Source of the DNA: Epiperipatus broadwayi | Taxonomy: Eukaryota; Onychophora; Udeonychophora; Euonychophora; Peripatidae | Assembly: GCA_028023455.1 (NCBI GenBank) | Contig: JAQFVV010000153.1 | Coordinates: forward strand, 1,086,212 to 1,150,211 | Reading direction: 5' to 3' | DNA length: 64,000 nt | Shown: positions 10,796 through 23,873 of the stretch, in pieces | Layout: every line of letters starts with the position of its first letter | Position numbering within the stretch: the first letter of the stretch is position 1 | Notes under the pieces: model-generated | The model's input: only the letters and a program-made list of their open reading frames with translations | Databases searched by the model: none | What the model was told of the DNA's origin: nothing | Made by a program: the position numbers and the translations under genes

Positions 10796-10975
10796 ATCTC
10801 ATTATTTCTTAGACATAACAATTTTTCATTAAGATCTTAACCTTGACAATGATGAATATTATTTTGTCAACACACTGGATATTAATACAAATAATACATG
10901 GCAAAACCCAAATAAGACTTTTTTTCATTTTATAACAAAGTGGCAAGATTAGTTTATATAACTTAATAGCAAATA

Positions 10976-11285
10976 CCAAATGCAGATAATTCAGGTTCCC
11001 AACAAGTTCTCATAGTGATGAAGTAGTAGAAGATTTTTATATGGATGTACAAAAGGTTTTGATCAGAGTAAACAACATTTTAAAAGTGTTATGGGAGACT
11101 TTAATGAAAGAGTTGGTAAACAAATGAAAGATAAAAGTGATGTAGGTAATTTTGGTTATGGTAATAGAAATGAGAGAGGACATCCACTTGTGGAGTTTGC
11201 AATTTTAAAAAAAAGTACATCTAGTTCTTTCATATTCCAATTTAAAAAAAATAAAGTGAATCTAATTATTTCATATGTTAGTTGA
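10976..11285 (+). pseudogene. LINE endonuclease (APE-type) fragment, RTE-like
   Basis: The frame at 11091 reads MGDFNERVGKQMKDKSDVG followed by NFGYGNRNERGHPLVEFA. GDFN is the conserved catalytic motif of the apurinic-like endonuclease of non-LTR retrotransposons, and G.G.RNERG..L.EF is the motif that follows it in RTE-type elements. Just upstream, in another frame, DEVVEDFYMDVQKVL matches the expected preceding helix. The fragment is cut at both ends and frameshifted once. It carries no reverse transcriptase; a reverse transcriptase remnant lies separately at 24924-26160. Confidence 0.65.
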
Positions 11286-12742
11286 ATATTAGAGAATTTC
11301 CCCTAATGTTTAGATATTAGTATGTCTAAATTAAAACATGAGTAATTTTTTTGAAAAAGACAGTGAAAGAAGTAATAATTAAAATAAGAAATAAAAAAAA
11401 AATGAAAAAAAAAAAAAACAATTATATCAGTGTAAATTTACACTTTTCTGCACCTACATATATAGATAAATTTACAACGTAATAAAACAAAAAGAAATAC
11501 ATATAACAATGGATGTTTGATAAAACAGAAAGTAAAACTAATTAAATGCCTTTATTTTAGATTAAGAATCTATATATTCGGTTTTTAATTTTTCTCAATT
11601 TTTTATAATTAAAAGTTTTAATAATAATTTTGAATAAATTTGTATGCAATATGTGCATACATTTATTTATATATGATTTCCGTCTTACATTATTGATTTC
11701 AAAGCTGGAATATTTTTTGCAATCGATATTTTTTATCTTTATTCCACCTACATATATTTTTGATCATCATTATTATTATTATTCTATGATTAATTAAGAT
11801 AACAGTAGAATTTGCATTTTTTAGCAAGTTGATATGATATTTGATAGGATCTTGAGAATTATTTTGATTATCACATTATTCTGCTATTAGGCAAATTTTT
11901 AATAACCTGATACTCACACCTTCACGATTTATTTGTGTTATATTGCGGGGAAATTGCCGTACTTAATTTCAAAAATTATTATATATATAAAAAATAAATT
12001 ATACTTATATAAAAGTATTAATCTGTCAAATTTTAAAATAATTATAAAATATTATATGTATATACATTATTGATCTAACTATCTAAAGTATTCTAGCCAC
12101 ATTTAATCTTTTTCGTAAAATGCTGTTATGCCATCTTATTTTTTCAATGATATTAATGATGCTTGTTTGTTTTACATCTTATATATATATATATTTGTTT
12201 TCAATCCTTTCTTGAAATATTATTTTATTGTGTATCTCAGAAATTTCGGTATTGATTTGTTATTAAAGTTCCAAGTATTCGATTCATAACTAAGCTTTAG
12301 TAAAATACCTTTATTAAAATTTTATTTTCAAATAAATGTTGTTGTTTTTTTAAATATTAAAGTGCTTCTCCAAAAGCGCAACTTATTCCGATTTAATTCT
12401 ACAATTAAATTTATTTATTAGATTTCTTATCCATATTAAAATTTTAATTAATATATTCATAATTGTTTATTTTTTAATGCTATTTTTTAAAAAAGAAAAC
12501 AAAACAAGTCTTTACAACATTTATTTTCAATCCTACTTTCTGCCTTTATATGGTACTTCTGATAACATTTCATAAACTTTTAAAATAGCTACATCATATG
12601 CAAAATATAGATCATTTACATAATATCTACTTCTTTTTATAATATTAGCTTTTTATCATAAAATATTTCTACAAATTCACACATTTTGAAGAGATGAAAT
12701 TACTATTGTACACTTTTATTAATATTATTATTTATAACTGAA
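11286..12742. other. AT-rich non-genic stretch
   Basis: Only low-complexity AT-rich DNA with poly-A, poly-T and short (TA)n runs. No gene, RNA or structured repeat was recognised. Confidence 0.6.
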
Positions 12743-13233
12743 ACACAGGCTTATTATATACCTGTGTCTATATATGTAATATATAGGGTATATGAGCACA
12801 GACTTTCAGATGACTCATCACTCTCCACTCTACCTAATAACACTCATACCCTCAAGCACATATATGCTGAAAAGATAAATAATCACCAATATACATATTT
12901 CATGCTAAACCAGCCTCAGGGTGGCCTTCGAGCATTCCATCATCAGATTTTCAATTGGATGGACGATTGAAGAGTTGGAGTGTGTAGTGGATTGGAGCCT
13001 GTCCATTAAAATATGAAGATTGTCTATTTTAATATATATCTGAGCACTTATAGTATATATGTGTGGGAGATGATAATCTGTACCAACTGATGATTGCTGG
13101 TTTAGCATGAAATACGTCTATTGGTGATTATTTATCTTTTCAGCATATATGCGCTTGAGTGTATCAGTGTTATTAGATAGAGTGGACAGTGATGGGTCAT
13201 CTGAAAGTCTGTGCTCATATACCCTATATTATT
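12743..13233. mobile_element. Hammerhead-bearing repeat family, copy 1, inverted pair
   Basis: The right half (12915-13233, plus strand) is a full copy of the family found at 42240-42990, from CTCAGGGTGG to CATATACCCTATAT. The left half (12743-12914) is an inverted copy of the 3' part only. The inversion point falls inside the ribozyme, at the stem II loop, so the left copy keeps stem III and half of stem II but has lost the CUGAUGA core. No long open frame is present. The unit is probably a small non-autonomous retroelement. Confidence 0.7.
13082..13125 (+). ncRNA. Hammerhead ribozyme fold, copy 1
   Basis: Stem I pairs ACCAA (13082-13086) with TTGGT (13121-13125). CTGATGA is at 13087-13093, stem II GCT/AGC plus flanking U-A with a five-base loop at 13094-13108, GAAA at 13109-13112, stem III AUA with UCU (one mismatch) and loop CG, and predicted cleavage after A13120. 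The innermost stem II position is U opposite U. The fold is by eye. Confidence 0.6.
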
Positions 13234-13586
13234 ATTATTATTATTATTTAAATATATTTAGTGTTTTTATTCGGATTTTTCACTTATAATTGATTTTGAA
13301 AAATACTCTTCAGAATTTGACTATATTTTGGATTTATGTCTTCACCATTACAGCTTTTCGTTTTTATGGATTTAATTATGTGTCTCATCTCTTCATTTAA
13401 GTGTTCAGTTTTTCAAAAAATGTTATAATTGTAGGAAGCTATTTTGTTTGCTTCTTCATTATTACTGAATAATGTTTATATAATTATTGCTTGCAATTTA
13501 TCTAAAAAATTATTCATTGATGAAATAATTTTTGTCATAACACAAATGTTTTATATTGTAATCTTTTTTATATAACTTTTCTTACA

Positions 13587-13624
<38 letters not shown>

Positions 13625-16592
13625 TATAAATAAATTAATGATGGCATTATATATATATATATATATAATGCCATCATTACTTATTATTTATTTATTTATT
13701 TTTACTACTCACTGATTGACAAATATTCTGGCATTTTTTTCAAGTCAATGATTTTGAAATGTTTTTATATTCCTTTTTTTCCTCATAGATTGCGATGCCT
13801 CTGATGAAAATTACCACTTTTTGGCCCTCATTTCTATTTAGGCATTCATAACAAAGGTATCTCCTTATTGGTCTTATTTAATTCTTATATGTCTTTAGTG
13901 TTTGTAAATTCATGTTAAAGACATTTCAGTATTTCTAAAGCATAAAAAATATCAACTAAAAATGCTGTTTTTCTCAATAATTTTAGATCATCTGGCTTTG
14001 CAATAACTCATGTCTTACATCTCACTAATCATTAAACAGTTTCTGTGTTAAAATTATTAAACAAATTGAAGTCTTGGAGTACATACTTTCTGCTAGCTAA
14101 AATCTAATCCCAACTCTCTTTTATCTTTATTTAAACACTTTTATAGCAATTCTACTTTAGGTTTATTTTTTTAAATATCATAATTTTGTTTTTCTATATA
14201 ATTTCATAATTCTGCTTCCATTTTAAAATGTATTCACAGTACTTTTATGTTCCAATTGTTTTATAATTCTAGAACATATAATATTTTATCACAATGTTAA
14301 AACCTTGCTTTGTCTGATCAAAAGTATTGTGGGTGTTGCAAAAACACATAGGACATAAATTTGAATTATCTCCATTTAGAATTTTTCATTAAATTTGAAT
14401 AACTAATGTGATTACTTTAATTAAGATATAATTATTTTCACAATTTTGTTTATCTTTATATTTTTTTTGGCAATAATAATATTACAGTTGTTCTTCCAAT
14501 ATTTGTACTTTTCTTAATAAAACATATGATCTCTTAATAAAACATATGTTGTAATCAATTATCTCTTCTTTCACACCCCCCCCTAATTTTACTAATTTTA
14601 ATAATTGTCCTGCTTTTGTTCCATTGCATATAACACAATTTAACAATATTCAATAATATGAATATTTTACCTTATAGAAATGTTGAGTATATATATATTG
14701 TGAGGGTAGCTTAAGATTGCACCCACACAAACCTTAGTCACTTGAAATATTGGATTGTCTTTTAATTAGAATGTAAATATTTTTTGCTGGAACACTCTTA
14801 ATAAAATATAAATGTATAAATAGTTATGACAGTGTACTAATTGTATATTAAATAGTGGGAATGATAGATCATTTTACATAAAATCACACATGTATATTAG
14901 TAATAAAATTCTAATGTTTACTAAAAAAATATAAACATTGATAAAGTTTGTATAAATATATATATATATGTTGACAATTGTATTGTGTTGAGTATAATAA
15001 ATATAGACAATGACTTGAACGATGAAAAAACAGTCATAGCAATAAAAAAATAAAGTATTGTACTAAATAACTGAATATAAGAAGAAGATAATAATATTGT
15101 TAATATATTATTTTATTATTTTATTTTTTTAAATGAATCAATAATCACAATATTTTTATAATGCAACAATAGGCATGCTCTGTGATTAAACAATGGAAAT
15201 GAGACTGGGTATAAAAAGAAAAACAATTAAAAATTGTTCTTTTTTATTTTTGTGCATTTGAAATGAAAAGACAATTTTAGTAAAGCAATTATTTTAATAA
15301 CATTTTTTTACAAAATGGACATTTTTTGAATCAGCATCTCAACAAATTTTTAACAAATTTTTTGTTTCTATTTATTTACCATTTAAAAAAAAATTAAGGA
15401 TGCAAATAGAAGATTCTTATACCAGCTGAATAATCAGATAAGTTAAAATAACATAAATTTAAAAAAAAAAATATTAAGATTTTTTTTTTAAAGAAACTTT
15501 TAAAGAAACTTAAAAGGAAATTAGAATGGTTTATCTAGTTAAAGGTTTAATGACAGGAATGTGTTGTATAGCCAATATTACAAACAGTAAATAGCTGTAT
15601 TCTATATATATATTTTTTTATTGAATGCAAACCATATATATATAAAAACGTGTGTATATATTGCAAAATATGATATATTTTGGCTAGAACAATTGTCTTC
15701 AGGTGGAGCATTTACCCACTATGGCCATGTGAAATTAATATTTAACTGTCTGCATTTAAGTGTCTGATTAGCTGGATCCATGCATGATGGAAATCTACAT
15801 GAGAAATAAAACAAAATCAGCCACTGCCAATATAGATATGTTCAGAATGTGCTATTCAGAATCAATAAGGATTTCTCAACATTTATAATAAAAAATGCAT
15901 AAATTGTAAAAACTGTTATGTAAGAAGGACTCTGAGGAAGAATTCTGCCTGATCATATCAATTCATGAAATATTGTAAATATTATGATTTTTTTCTTTTA
16001 TATAGATATATCTTATTTTTTTTATTTTATTTTATTATCTCAGTCTTATATTTCAGAAGTACTAATGGTCTAATTCAACAGTCTGGAACAGTCCAATGTA
16101 AGAAAGTGTTAAGAGAGTGGGGGGGTAAAAAGTCTGATTTTTTTTTTCTTTTAATAAAATTTAAGTAAATTTTTTTGCCAAAATACTTGTTTTTTCATCT
16201 ATGGCTATGAAATTGGGTGCTCAAACTGAATACTTAAATGGTAAGAGTTTTTTTTCTTTTAAAGTCACTAAAATAACCAATGCCACAACATGACATGGCT
16301 AATCATATTATGTATTATATGTTTTACTAATAGTATTTATAAGATCTTTTTAATGAATAAATGATTAACACTTTTTAATTAATATTCTTTACTATTTATT
16401 TTGTTACCATATCATGTATAGTTTATGTATTATATTTCTTCCATGATATATAAATAAGCAAGGTGATTATTTTAGATCAACCAACTTCCACACCTAGAAC
16501 TGCATACTGCATCTGTAGTTGCACTTAAATTTCTAATATAGTTAGCAATCTCACTTTATCTAATAAATTTGTCATTACTTTTAGATATATAG
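13234..16592. other. AT-rich non-genic stretch with a (TA)n hairpin
   Basis: No gene is seen. The stretch holds (TA)n tracts, a short direct duplication of CTTAATAAAACATATG at about 14512-14548, and a less AT-rich block at 15670-15960 (GCTAGAACAATTGTCTTCAG and following) that looks like an interspersed repeat, although I found no second copy here. Confidence 0.5.
13636..13679. repeat. Perfect palindrome around (TA)n
   Basis: TAATGATGGCATTAT at 13636-13650 is the exact reverse complement of 13665-13679, with (AT)n between them. A second (TA)n tract lies just upstream at about 13592-13626. Confidence 0.85.
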
Positions 16593-16684
16593 ATGTCTAT
16601 ATTATGTGTATCTATCATGGGAAATAGGGGTAAGCAATTTTAAGTTGCTTAATTAACAAAATGATAGATACTCATCATAGACAT
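16593..16684. repeat. Nested hairpin, 92 bp
   Basis: The outer arms 16593-16618 and 16661-16684 pair with a few mismatches (ATGTCTAT... with ...ATAGACAT, and TATCTATCAT with ATGATAGATA). Inside, TAAGCAATTTTAAGTTGCTTA (16631-16651) is a perfect inner hairpin. It could be a small MITE or a structured RNA; the surroundings give no transcription signal. Confidence 0.6.
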
Positions 16685-18892
16685 AAAATTTATAAGTACA
16701 AAAGAATATATCCAAATAATTCCTTTGCACTTGTAAATATTTTTTTTAAATTTCTTTTCTACATTAATTGATAATTTGTTCTATGTTTTAAATATATTTT
16801 GTTTGTAAATAAATATTATGAAGTTTTGTTTAATTGACAAAGTCTCTTTAGTTTTGTTGATCCAGCATTTACATTCAATCCTATAACCAATATTTTACAC
16901 ATGCACGCACACATTACTGTTTGATGAGCATGAGAAAAAAATTGTTAAATAAAGGTTATTTCTTACTTATAAATAGGATAAGCTAATTTAGTAATTGACT
17001 AATAGTCTGCATAGATACATCCCTGTTAACAGAGTCGAACATGAATTCTTCCTGAGTTCGGATATCTGAGGCAATGGTTTTGAAAAAGAGTGGTGAGATG
17101 TTAGATGAACTGATTTAAATTGCATGTAAATTTGATAGATAAGTCTTAGGCTAGTCTATTAAAGATAGATGTAATCATGAGTCATGTACTTCACTGTGTC
17201 ATCGTTAGCATTCTACCTGAAGACCCTAGGTCTGACAGTAGTCAGATGCAACCTTCTCTTGTCACATCATCAACTCAAGCATTGCAATATATATATATGA
17301 TAAATACAAAATAAATAGATTGCACAATTTAATAAAGTATTTTAAAATACTTTATTAATTTTAGAAATTATAATATTTTATTTTTCTTTAATTGTTTTAA
17401 ATAAGTCAATTATTTTATATAGTGCGATGTTTTTTACAAACTGTAATATTTAAACAGCATTAAACTGTTGCACATGTGCTTTGGATTTTAACTATAAAAT
17501 GAATGAATACAAACAAAAAAAGAATGAATAAATCTTTTTTTAAATTTTCATTTTAATACATGCCGATAGTTTTTATAGTTCTATTATAAAACAGATTTAA
17601 TGTCATCAAAGTGCATGTATTTAAAACGTTCAGCTTTACTCTGGTTAACAATGGATTTTATGTGAGGATTTACCATAGTTATTCTTATAAATTTACACTC
17701 AATATTTTGATTTACAATCAATTATTCAACATTGCAATCTTTAAAAAAAAAAAAAAAAACTTTTTTTTTAAAAACAACCACCATTTTTCAAAATGGTGAT
17801 CATTTTATATGATTGATGATGTTATAGGATCTCTTCATTAAATTTATCATCATCTGAAAATAAAGTGATAACATTTATCTAAAAATTTGTAATACATTAC
17901 AGAGTTTGTTCATTATATAATATGAAGTATTGTTTGGATTATAAAATTAAAATATGATTAATATATTTTATCTGATTTTTATCCAATGAACTTGCAAGAG
18001 AGTCAGTGCTTTCATTTGTGATATACTGAAAGTAACGAATATTTTCATTGTAATGACAATAAAAGTAAAAAATGCCAATTTCATTCAGTACAGTAAATAA
18101 TCAAAATTATACTCTGATCATGTATAACAACAAAATGTATTACTAAAAAATTTAAAATGCAGTCGACCTGTAGAGGTCCCTACTATCACATTTTTACCAC
18201 ATATTCTTGAGGTTACAGCCTTAATAAATATTACTTAAGCAATATTATGGATTAAAATGCTTAGGAATGTTATTTTACTTGTAACAAAAGTTAAATTAAT
18301 TATAAAGGTAAAATATTATGCATCATAATTGTAAATTATTTTGAGAAAATAAAGTGATTCCATGCATTATGCAGTTTATAATTAACTTTATATAATCAAA
18401 AGTTACTAAACATAAATTTAAAATATAATTTATTTGCTTAATTTTAAATCAATAACCTTGTAATTGTTTCTGCTATTCAAGATAATAACAACTATTAAAA
18501 CAAATACACAATTATTATATTGACAAAAAAAAAGATTTATTTTTTTAAATTAATAAAATTTCACTAGTCAACTGAATATTAATTACATTTCTTTATCAAA
18601 TTTTTATTTAATTTTACTGCATTTATATAAAATAAATATAATTTGTGAAGTGTTCTATTAAAAAAATTATCAGTGGTGCTGTTAATTAAAAAAATAAAAA
18701 TCTTGATAATAAAACCTCAAGTGCATAAAATTAAATTTTAAAATTTATATTGTGTTAAGTTAATTTTTAAAAATTTTAAAATATTGTGACTAGTTACTTT
18801 TTTCTTTATACATTAATTTAATTAATTGTAAATTAGAAAATATTCGCTTTCTATTTAAAAAACAAAATGGCAGGCCAATCCTGTTTAATAGA
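16685..18892. other. AT-rich non-genic stretch
   Basis: No gene is recognised. A less AT-rich block at about 16990-17290 has no open frame longer than a few dozen codons and may be an old interspersed repeat. The rest is AT-rich with homopolymer runs, for example near 17744-17770. Confidence 0.5.
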
Positions 18893-19198
18893 ATAATGGT
18901 GGTTATGGTTATTAAAAAACCAAAGACACCAAAATCTATGGGTACTGAACTGAGTTTAGACCTGTATGTCTATATAAACTGATGAGCTTGGATAGAAAAT
19001 ATTATAGTGTTTTCAATTTAAGACGCAAGGCTCTTCACTGATGAAGGCCACAAGCAGAAACTAGTCAGATTTATGCACAAACTTTCAGGCATCCATTGAT
19101 TACTCTAGCTTGCAGTGAGTGGCATTACTGTGTGGAGAGTTTTGTCTGTTTTAATAATGGTTATAAGCAAGCATAAGAAATGAGGATCATGTGATACT
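18893..19198 (+). mobile_element. Repeat family with hammerhead-like core, copy 1
   Basis: Shares GATGAAGG, TTATGCACAA, GGCATCCATTGATTA and GGAGAGTTTTGTCTGTTTTAA with copies at 29898-30117 and 47957-48115 (minus). The 3' end (GAGTTTTGTCTGTTTTAATA, then GATCATGTGAT) is the inverse of the 5' end seen in copy 2, so the family has inverted termini. CTGATGA (19038-19044) is followed by GAAAC (19057-19061) and TAGTC, spaced as in a hammerhead core. Confidence 0.6.
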
Positions 19199-22100
19199 AA
19201 GGATATATATTTATAATTTATAATTACTTATAGTGTTTTTTATTGCTGATTTTTGATCATGTTCAGTATAACAGTAAAAACTCAATAGTATTTTGAAGTC
19301 TGATTATTATCAGCCTAAAGTACATCAAAGGGTTAGCACTGTTACAAATAGTGCAACCAACCTTGACTTGAATAGTCATCATATTTTTGTACAATTACAA
19401 TTCCTTGAAAACTAAAGAATAAAAATTAAAAAGTTTGTGCTTCTAATAGTAGAAAAAAATGTTTCTGACTGCTGTTTATTTACTAATATAAAGGAGAATG
19501 TCAAAGAACTACTATTTAATAGATTGTAATATAATACTTTCATAAGAAAAAATAATGAAATAAAAAAGATTCCGTTTATTTTTCCACACAATTATAGAGA
19601 GAAAAAACAATATAAAAAATTGTATTGGGCCTTCTCATGAATAAAAAATAACTAGTGAAAAAGCTAGAAAGTTAATTTTTTTAAAAAATTCGGGTATTTG
19701 AAGTTCAAGATCTAAAATATCAATCATCAATATTGTGTTTGTTGGTCATTTACAGCATAAAAGAAATACTGTTTTTGAATTATTACTATTAATTATATTG
19801 TAAAAATTCCAATATTTGATTTTTTGTGAGAATAAGAACTGAGATGATTGTACAAAATTGGAAATTGTAACTAACATTTTTTTAATAATTTTATTTGTAC
19901 TTGGTCATGATTTATTCTTGGAAATGACAGAAATGTAGATTTATGTGCAAGGAGATAAATAATTAATCTATACATTTCATTAATGATTCTCTGAACTTGA
20001 AAACTACAGATTATGTGGAAAAATAATCCATTATCTTAATTTTTTGAGCAATCTTGATGCTTTTAGAAGCTACATTTTATTCCATGTAATTTTGTATAGA
20101 ATGAGTTGGTGTTTTTTCTTTTTTTTTACAAATGAAACAATAGCATCTAATTACAAAGAATTGAAGTTGATTTTTGGAAACATTATTAAGTAAGTTACTA
20201 AATAAAACTTTGGCACATAGTGAAAAGTGTAAAGTAAATTAATTATTTTACCAATTGAGAGCTTAACATTGTTTTGAATTAAATTTCTTAAGGCATTTTG
20301 AGACAGATACATAGGAATATTCAAGAATTTAAAAAAAAGAATATTACATAATCTGTATGAATACTCCATGTAGAAGATTTATTTTTGTTAACTGTAATAA
20401 TATACTCTCCAAAATAATTGTCTGGTATATTAAAAAGTTGTGTGAGATATTTTGTGGCAGAAGAAAGAATATCAAATCAATAATGAAAGTTATATATATG
20501 ATGAATTGATTAAATTTAGAATATATATTCTAAATATTTTATCTCTGTTTCTAAAAGAAGAGGCTTAATTATGTAATAATAAATAATGAACTTAAAAAGA
20601 AACCTTCTAAAATGGAATTGAGAAGGGTAAATTTCAATGTATTTTTTTAAATTTAGAATGGTGTGAATTGACCTGTATAAGAGAAGATTGGCCACAATAT
20701 ATATTATTTATTGGATTGCTGAAAAATAGTTAGTAAATTGACAATATGTGTTGAATGTAACATAGAAGTGGTAATTGATTTCACAATGATCAGGGCTGCC
20801 TTTTTTTTAATATAATTATTCAGTTATCAATCACTATTTTTAATAAGATAATTAGTCAAGAAGATGATAATTTTTTGGAAATTTAGATTAGGAGATTATA
20901 CACAGAATGTTAAGCTATATTTAGATTTGGATTAAGAAATATATTATTTTGATTAAGAGGGGTGACATTGAAATGAGACATAATTATCTATTGAGACAGA
21001 GAGGACTGTATTTCAAAAAAAATATGTAAACTAAATGAATGTGTATAAAGTGATCAGATACCTTGATCAGGTTATGGTTGTTAATCATGGGAATCTTTTG
21101 GAATAGCATGAATATCCAATTGCATGGTGGCAGGGAAGATTATTTTAATAATGATTACTAATTTGAAAATATCATGATCTGCCTCATATTGAGTAATGGC
21201 AAAAGAAAATAAATAGATTAGTTTAAAGTTTGGAGTTTGAATATAAATTGAAATAATATATAATATAGGGTTATATATTTTTTCAGTTATTTAATATTAG
21301 TAACAACAAAAAAGAGATTCAGCTTTTTAGGTTTATTTCTAAGAACCCATTGAATATTTATAATAGTTGTTAGCATCAATCAGATTGTTCCTGAATCTCT
21401 GATCTAGCAAATACTCAGTAAAAATAAGTTAATTTCACTTATACTCCTGCCTGAGAAAGAGAATTGTGCTTACATTTGATGCATATGATATGGTATTTTT
21501 TATTTTGAAGTATATATAAATCTTTCAGCATATTAGTAGGAGATCTATTTCTTGTATAATATTTGATACATGTAATTATTAGAAAGCTTGTATAAAATCC
21601 AAATTAAAAATATTGATTTATGTAAATTTCAGAGAGAACTATTTCCAATACAGTTTAAGAACAATATCTTGTATTATTACATGCAAACATTGGTTGTGTT
21701 TGCAAATCTATATTAATTTAAAACTATGATTACCTGGGAAACTAATTGGAAATAATGATGTGTCACTGAGATAATAAAGATCTGGAAAATATAAAATTAA
21801 CTTATAAGTATATTATTTTTACGAAAAAAATCTTTATCATTCAAACAGTTTTTTGTTTATAGAAGGAAAATACCTCTTTAGAAAACTATCATAAGCCATA
21901 TTGAAATATCTCATTAGTGTTATTGGATATGAATTTGATGCTAAGGATAAGTTGATCTGGTTAATTATTGTACAATCAAAGTAGGCTTATTATATATTAA
22001 TACAGCATTACTAATGGTGAAAGGGGAATGATGTAGAGCTGTGGTAAATATGATAAATTATGTTAAAGATAAAAATAGAGAAATTCTATTATTAAGAATA

Positions 22101-23665
22101 ACAGAAGGCGATGGTAAAAATTTGATGACACCCAACTTTTCAAGATAATATTGAAGTTTATTTTGGCATTTATGGATTATTTAGTTTTAGCAAAGAAGAT
22201 GGGTAAATACAAAACATTAACAACTATTTGATACAAATTTATATAAATTGTAGATGTATTGCAGTTTGTAAATATGAGATAGAATTAATTCATATGTGAC
22301 TTTGAATTGAATGGATCTTACCCTGAATTTTTAAAAAGGAAATGTCTGCTAATCAGAGATGGTAAAGTTTTGTTCTGATAGTGATAAAATAATATCTGTT
22401 GATTTAACCAAACTTTTTTTATTCTTGATTGTTTTTAACACCTTTCACACTTTCCCAAGGATTTCTGTTTTTCATTCAATCAGTTAATAGCAGAGACATG
22501 CTTATTCATTGATCAATGAATTGGAATATTTTCTCAGATGAATTTTAAAAAAAACTAAAAATGTTTCACTTTTTGCTGTCTATTTTTTTGTTGAAATCAT
22601 TTTCTTGAGTTATGTTCTCTTTTGTGTGATCACTAATTTTGTTCTTTTTCATCTTTTTGGATTGCTGGAATTTTCTGAAGCTATTAGAAGGTGAAGTACT
22701 TTCATTTTGATTGCTTATTTTTGGATCTTTATTATGAAATTCTATTTCCAAGTTCTCAGAAAAATAATCTGTTACATTAGTTGATCACCAGAAAAGTAAT
22801 CTATTACATTAGTTTATGTAAGAGATAGAGCTAATCTGATTATAAATGGAGCTAAACTGGTTAAGCAATCTTAGATGAAGATTCTAACAAGTATGTTCTT
22901 TATTGATACTGAGTAGACTCATCTTTTTTAACAGTTTTGTTAGAGTTATTCTCTTCTCTATATGTGAAATGGTATGATGTTTACATCGGTATGATCTGTG
23001 TTGTTCAATATCACAAAGCTTTCAAAACAGCTTTATATGATAGCAAAAAGTTTTTCCTTAATTTTTGGGTCTTTTTAAAAAAGTCATAAACAGTTCGTTT
23101 TTAAAGAACACCTTTTTTTAAGCTGGGGGAGGAGGGATGGTGGGGAGGGTTTGTTTTGATTTTTAATTATCGACTTCATTTTTGATTTTCTTTTTGAACA
23201 TTTATGTTACCACACATTTCTTTATTATTATTATTTTTTTGGGCCTTTTGAATAAACTCTTAAACACTTCTTCTTTTTTTTTTTGGTATAATAAAGTATT
23301 ACCTACTTTAACTGTTAATGAAACTTATCAAATATTACCTACCTACTTCATAATCATGTGAACAACAAAAACAACAACAACAACAGTTTCCCATGAAATA
23401 ATTTATTGAATCAAAAATAAATAAAACTTTGGACAAGTTGTGAACCAAAACAAGTAAAAAACATTGTTGGGGACATAAAATGAGCAGCCAAAAGTAACAT
23501 ACAAATAAAATAACAGGGAAGCCTCAAAGCTGTAAGTAATGTGATTTTGGAACCCTTAAACTAGCTTCCCTTATACAGACCTATACAGGTATGCTTGCAT
23601 GAGTGGCAATGGAATTCCCAGATCCTGTAGTTGACTAAAAGCATGTCTCTCCCACAAGCACATAC
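19199..23665. other. AT-rich non-genic stretch
   Basis: I see no recognisable gene. The frame on the minus strand at 22751-22566 is only Lys/Asn/Ser-rich low complexity. A purine-rich tract with G-runs lies at 23120-23150. Scattered short frames around 19890-22330 have no motif I can defend. Confidence 0.5.
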
Positions 23666-23836
23666 CTTTGCATCCAGCAGGATTTTCTCTTTCTGGGAAA
23701 ACACAATAGTGTCCACTTCTGTGGCTGGCAATTTACTCAGCTTCAACCAATTTGGACAACTTGCAGATGACATCTGATTGTTTTCACACAGATTCACATG
23801 TAAATGAGCATTTGCATGCAAAATTGGGGGAAAACT
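23666..23836 (-). CDS. Candidate internal exon, 57 codons, unknown gene
   Basis: On the minus strand a polypyrimidine tract and CTTTTCTGTAG precede an open segment of exactly 57 codons that ends at AAG followed by GTATGT, a consensus donor. Both junctions are phase 0 and the whole segment is open. The peptide includes SCPNWLKLSKLPATEVDTIV and FSQKEKILLDAK. Base composition is less AT-rich than the surroundings, as expected for coding sequence. I do not recognise the protein. The neighbouring frame at 24062-23874 may be another exon. It could equally be the relic of an unidentified repeat; the splice signals are the main support. Confidence 0.35.
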
Positions 23837-23873
23837 CTACAGAAAAGAATAACCTTTTGAAGTTGTGTGCATT

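Larger units (their letters stand above)
4310..10870. mobile_element. Nested Penelope-like element locus forming a large imperfect palindrome
   Basis: The left arm (about 4310-6690) reads as PLE sequence on the minus strand; the right arm (about 6790-10870) reads as the same sequence on the plus strand. Matching landmarks in mirror order are: reverse transcriptase palm, GIY-YIG domain, a tRNA-like module, a second thumb plus GIY-YIG remnant, and an outer block (4356-4445 against 10681-10850) containing AATTCTTATATATAT and GACATAAC-type sequence. The right arm is longer because it carries an extra PLE of another lineage (about 7500-8690) and an extra copy of the outer block at 9718-9850. PLEs are retroelements whose protein joins a telomerase-related reverse transcriptase to a GIY-YIG endonuclease; inverted and tandem partial copies are typical of them. 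All frames are broken. Confidence 0.75.

Noticed and set aside
18979-18985. Additional CTGATGA matches (also 5124-5130 and 35810-35816)
   Set aside because: No correctly spaced GAAA box or pairing stems; chance matches in AT-rich DNA.
22566-22751. Lys/Asn/Ser-rich minus-strand frame
   Set aside because: Low-complexity composition expected from AT-rich DNA; no splice or homology support.
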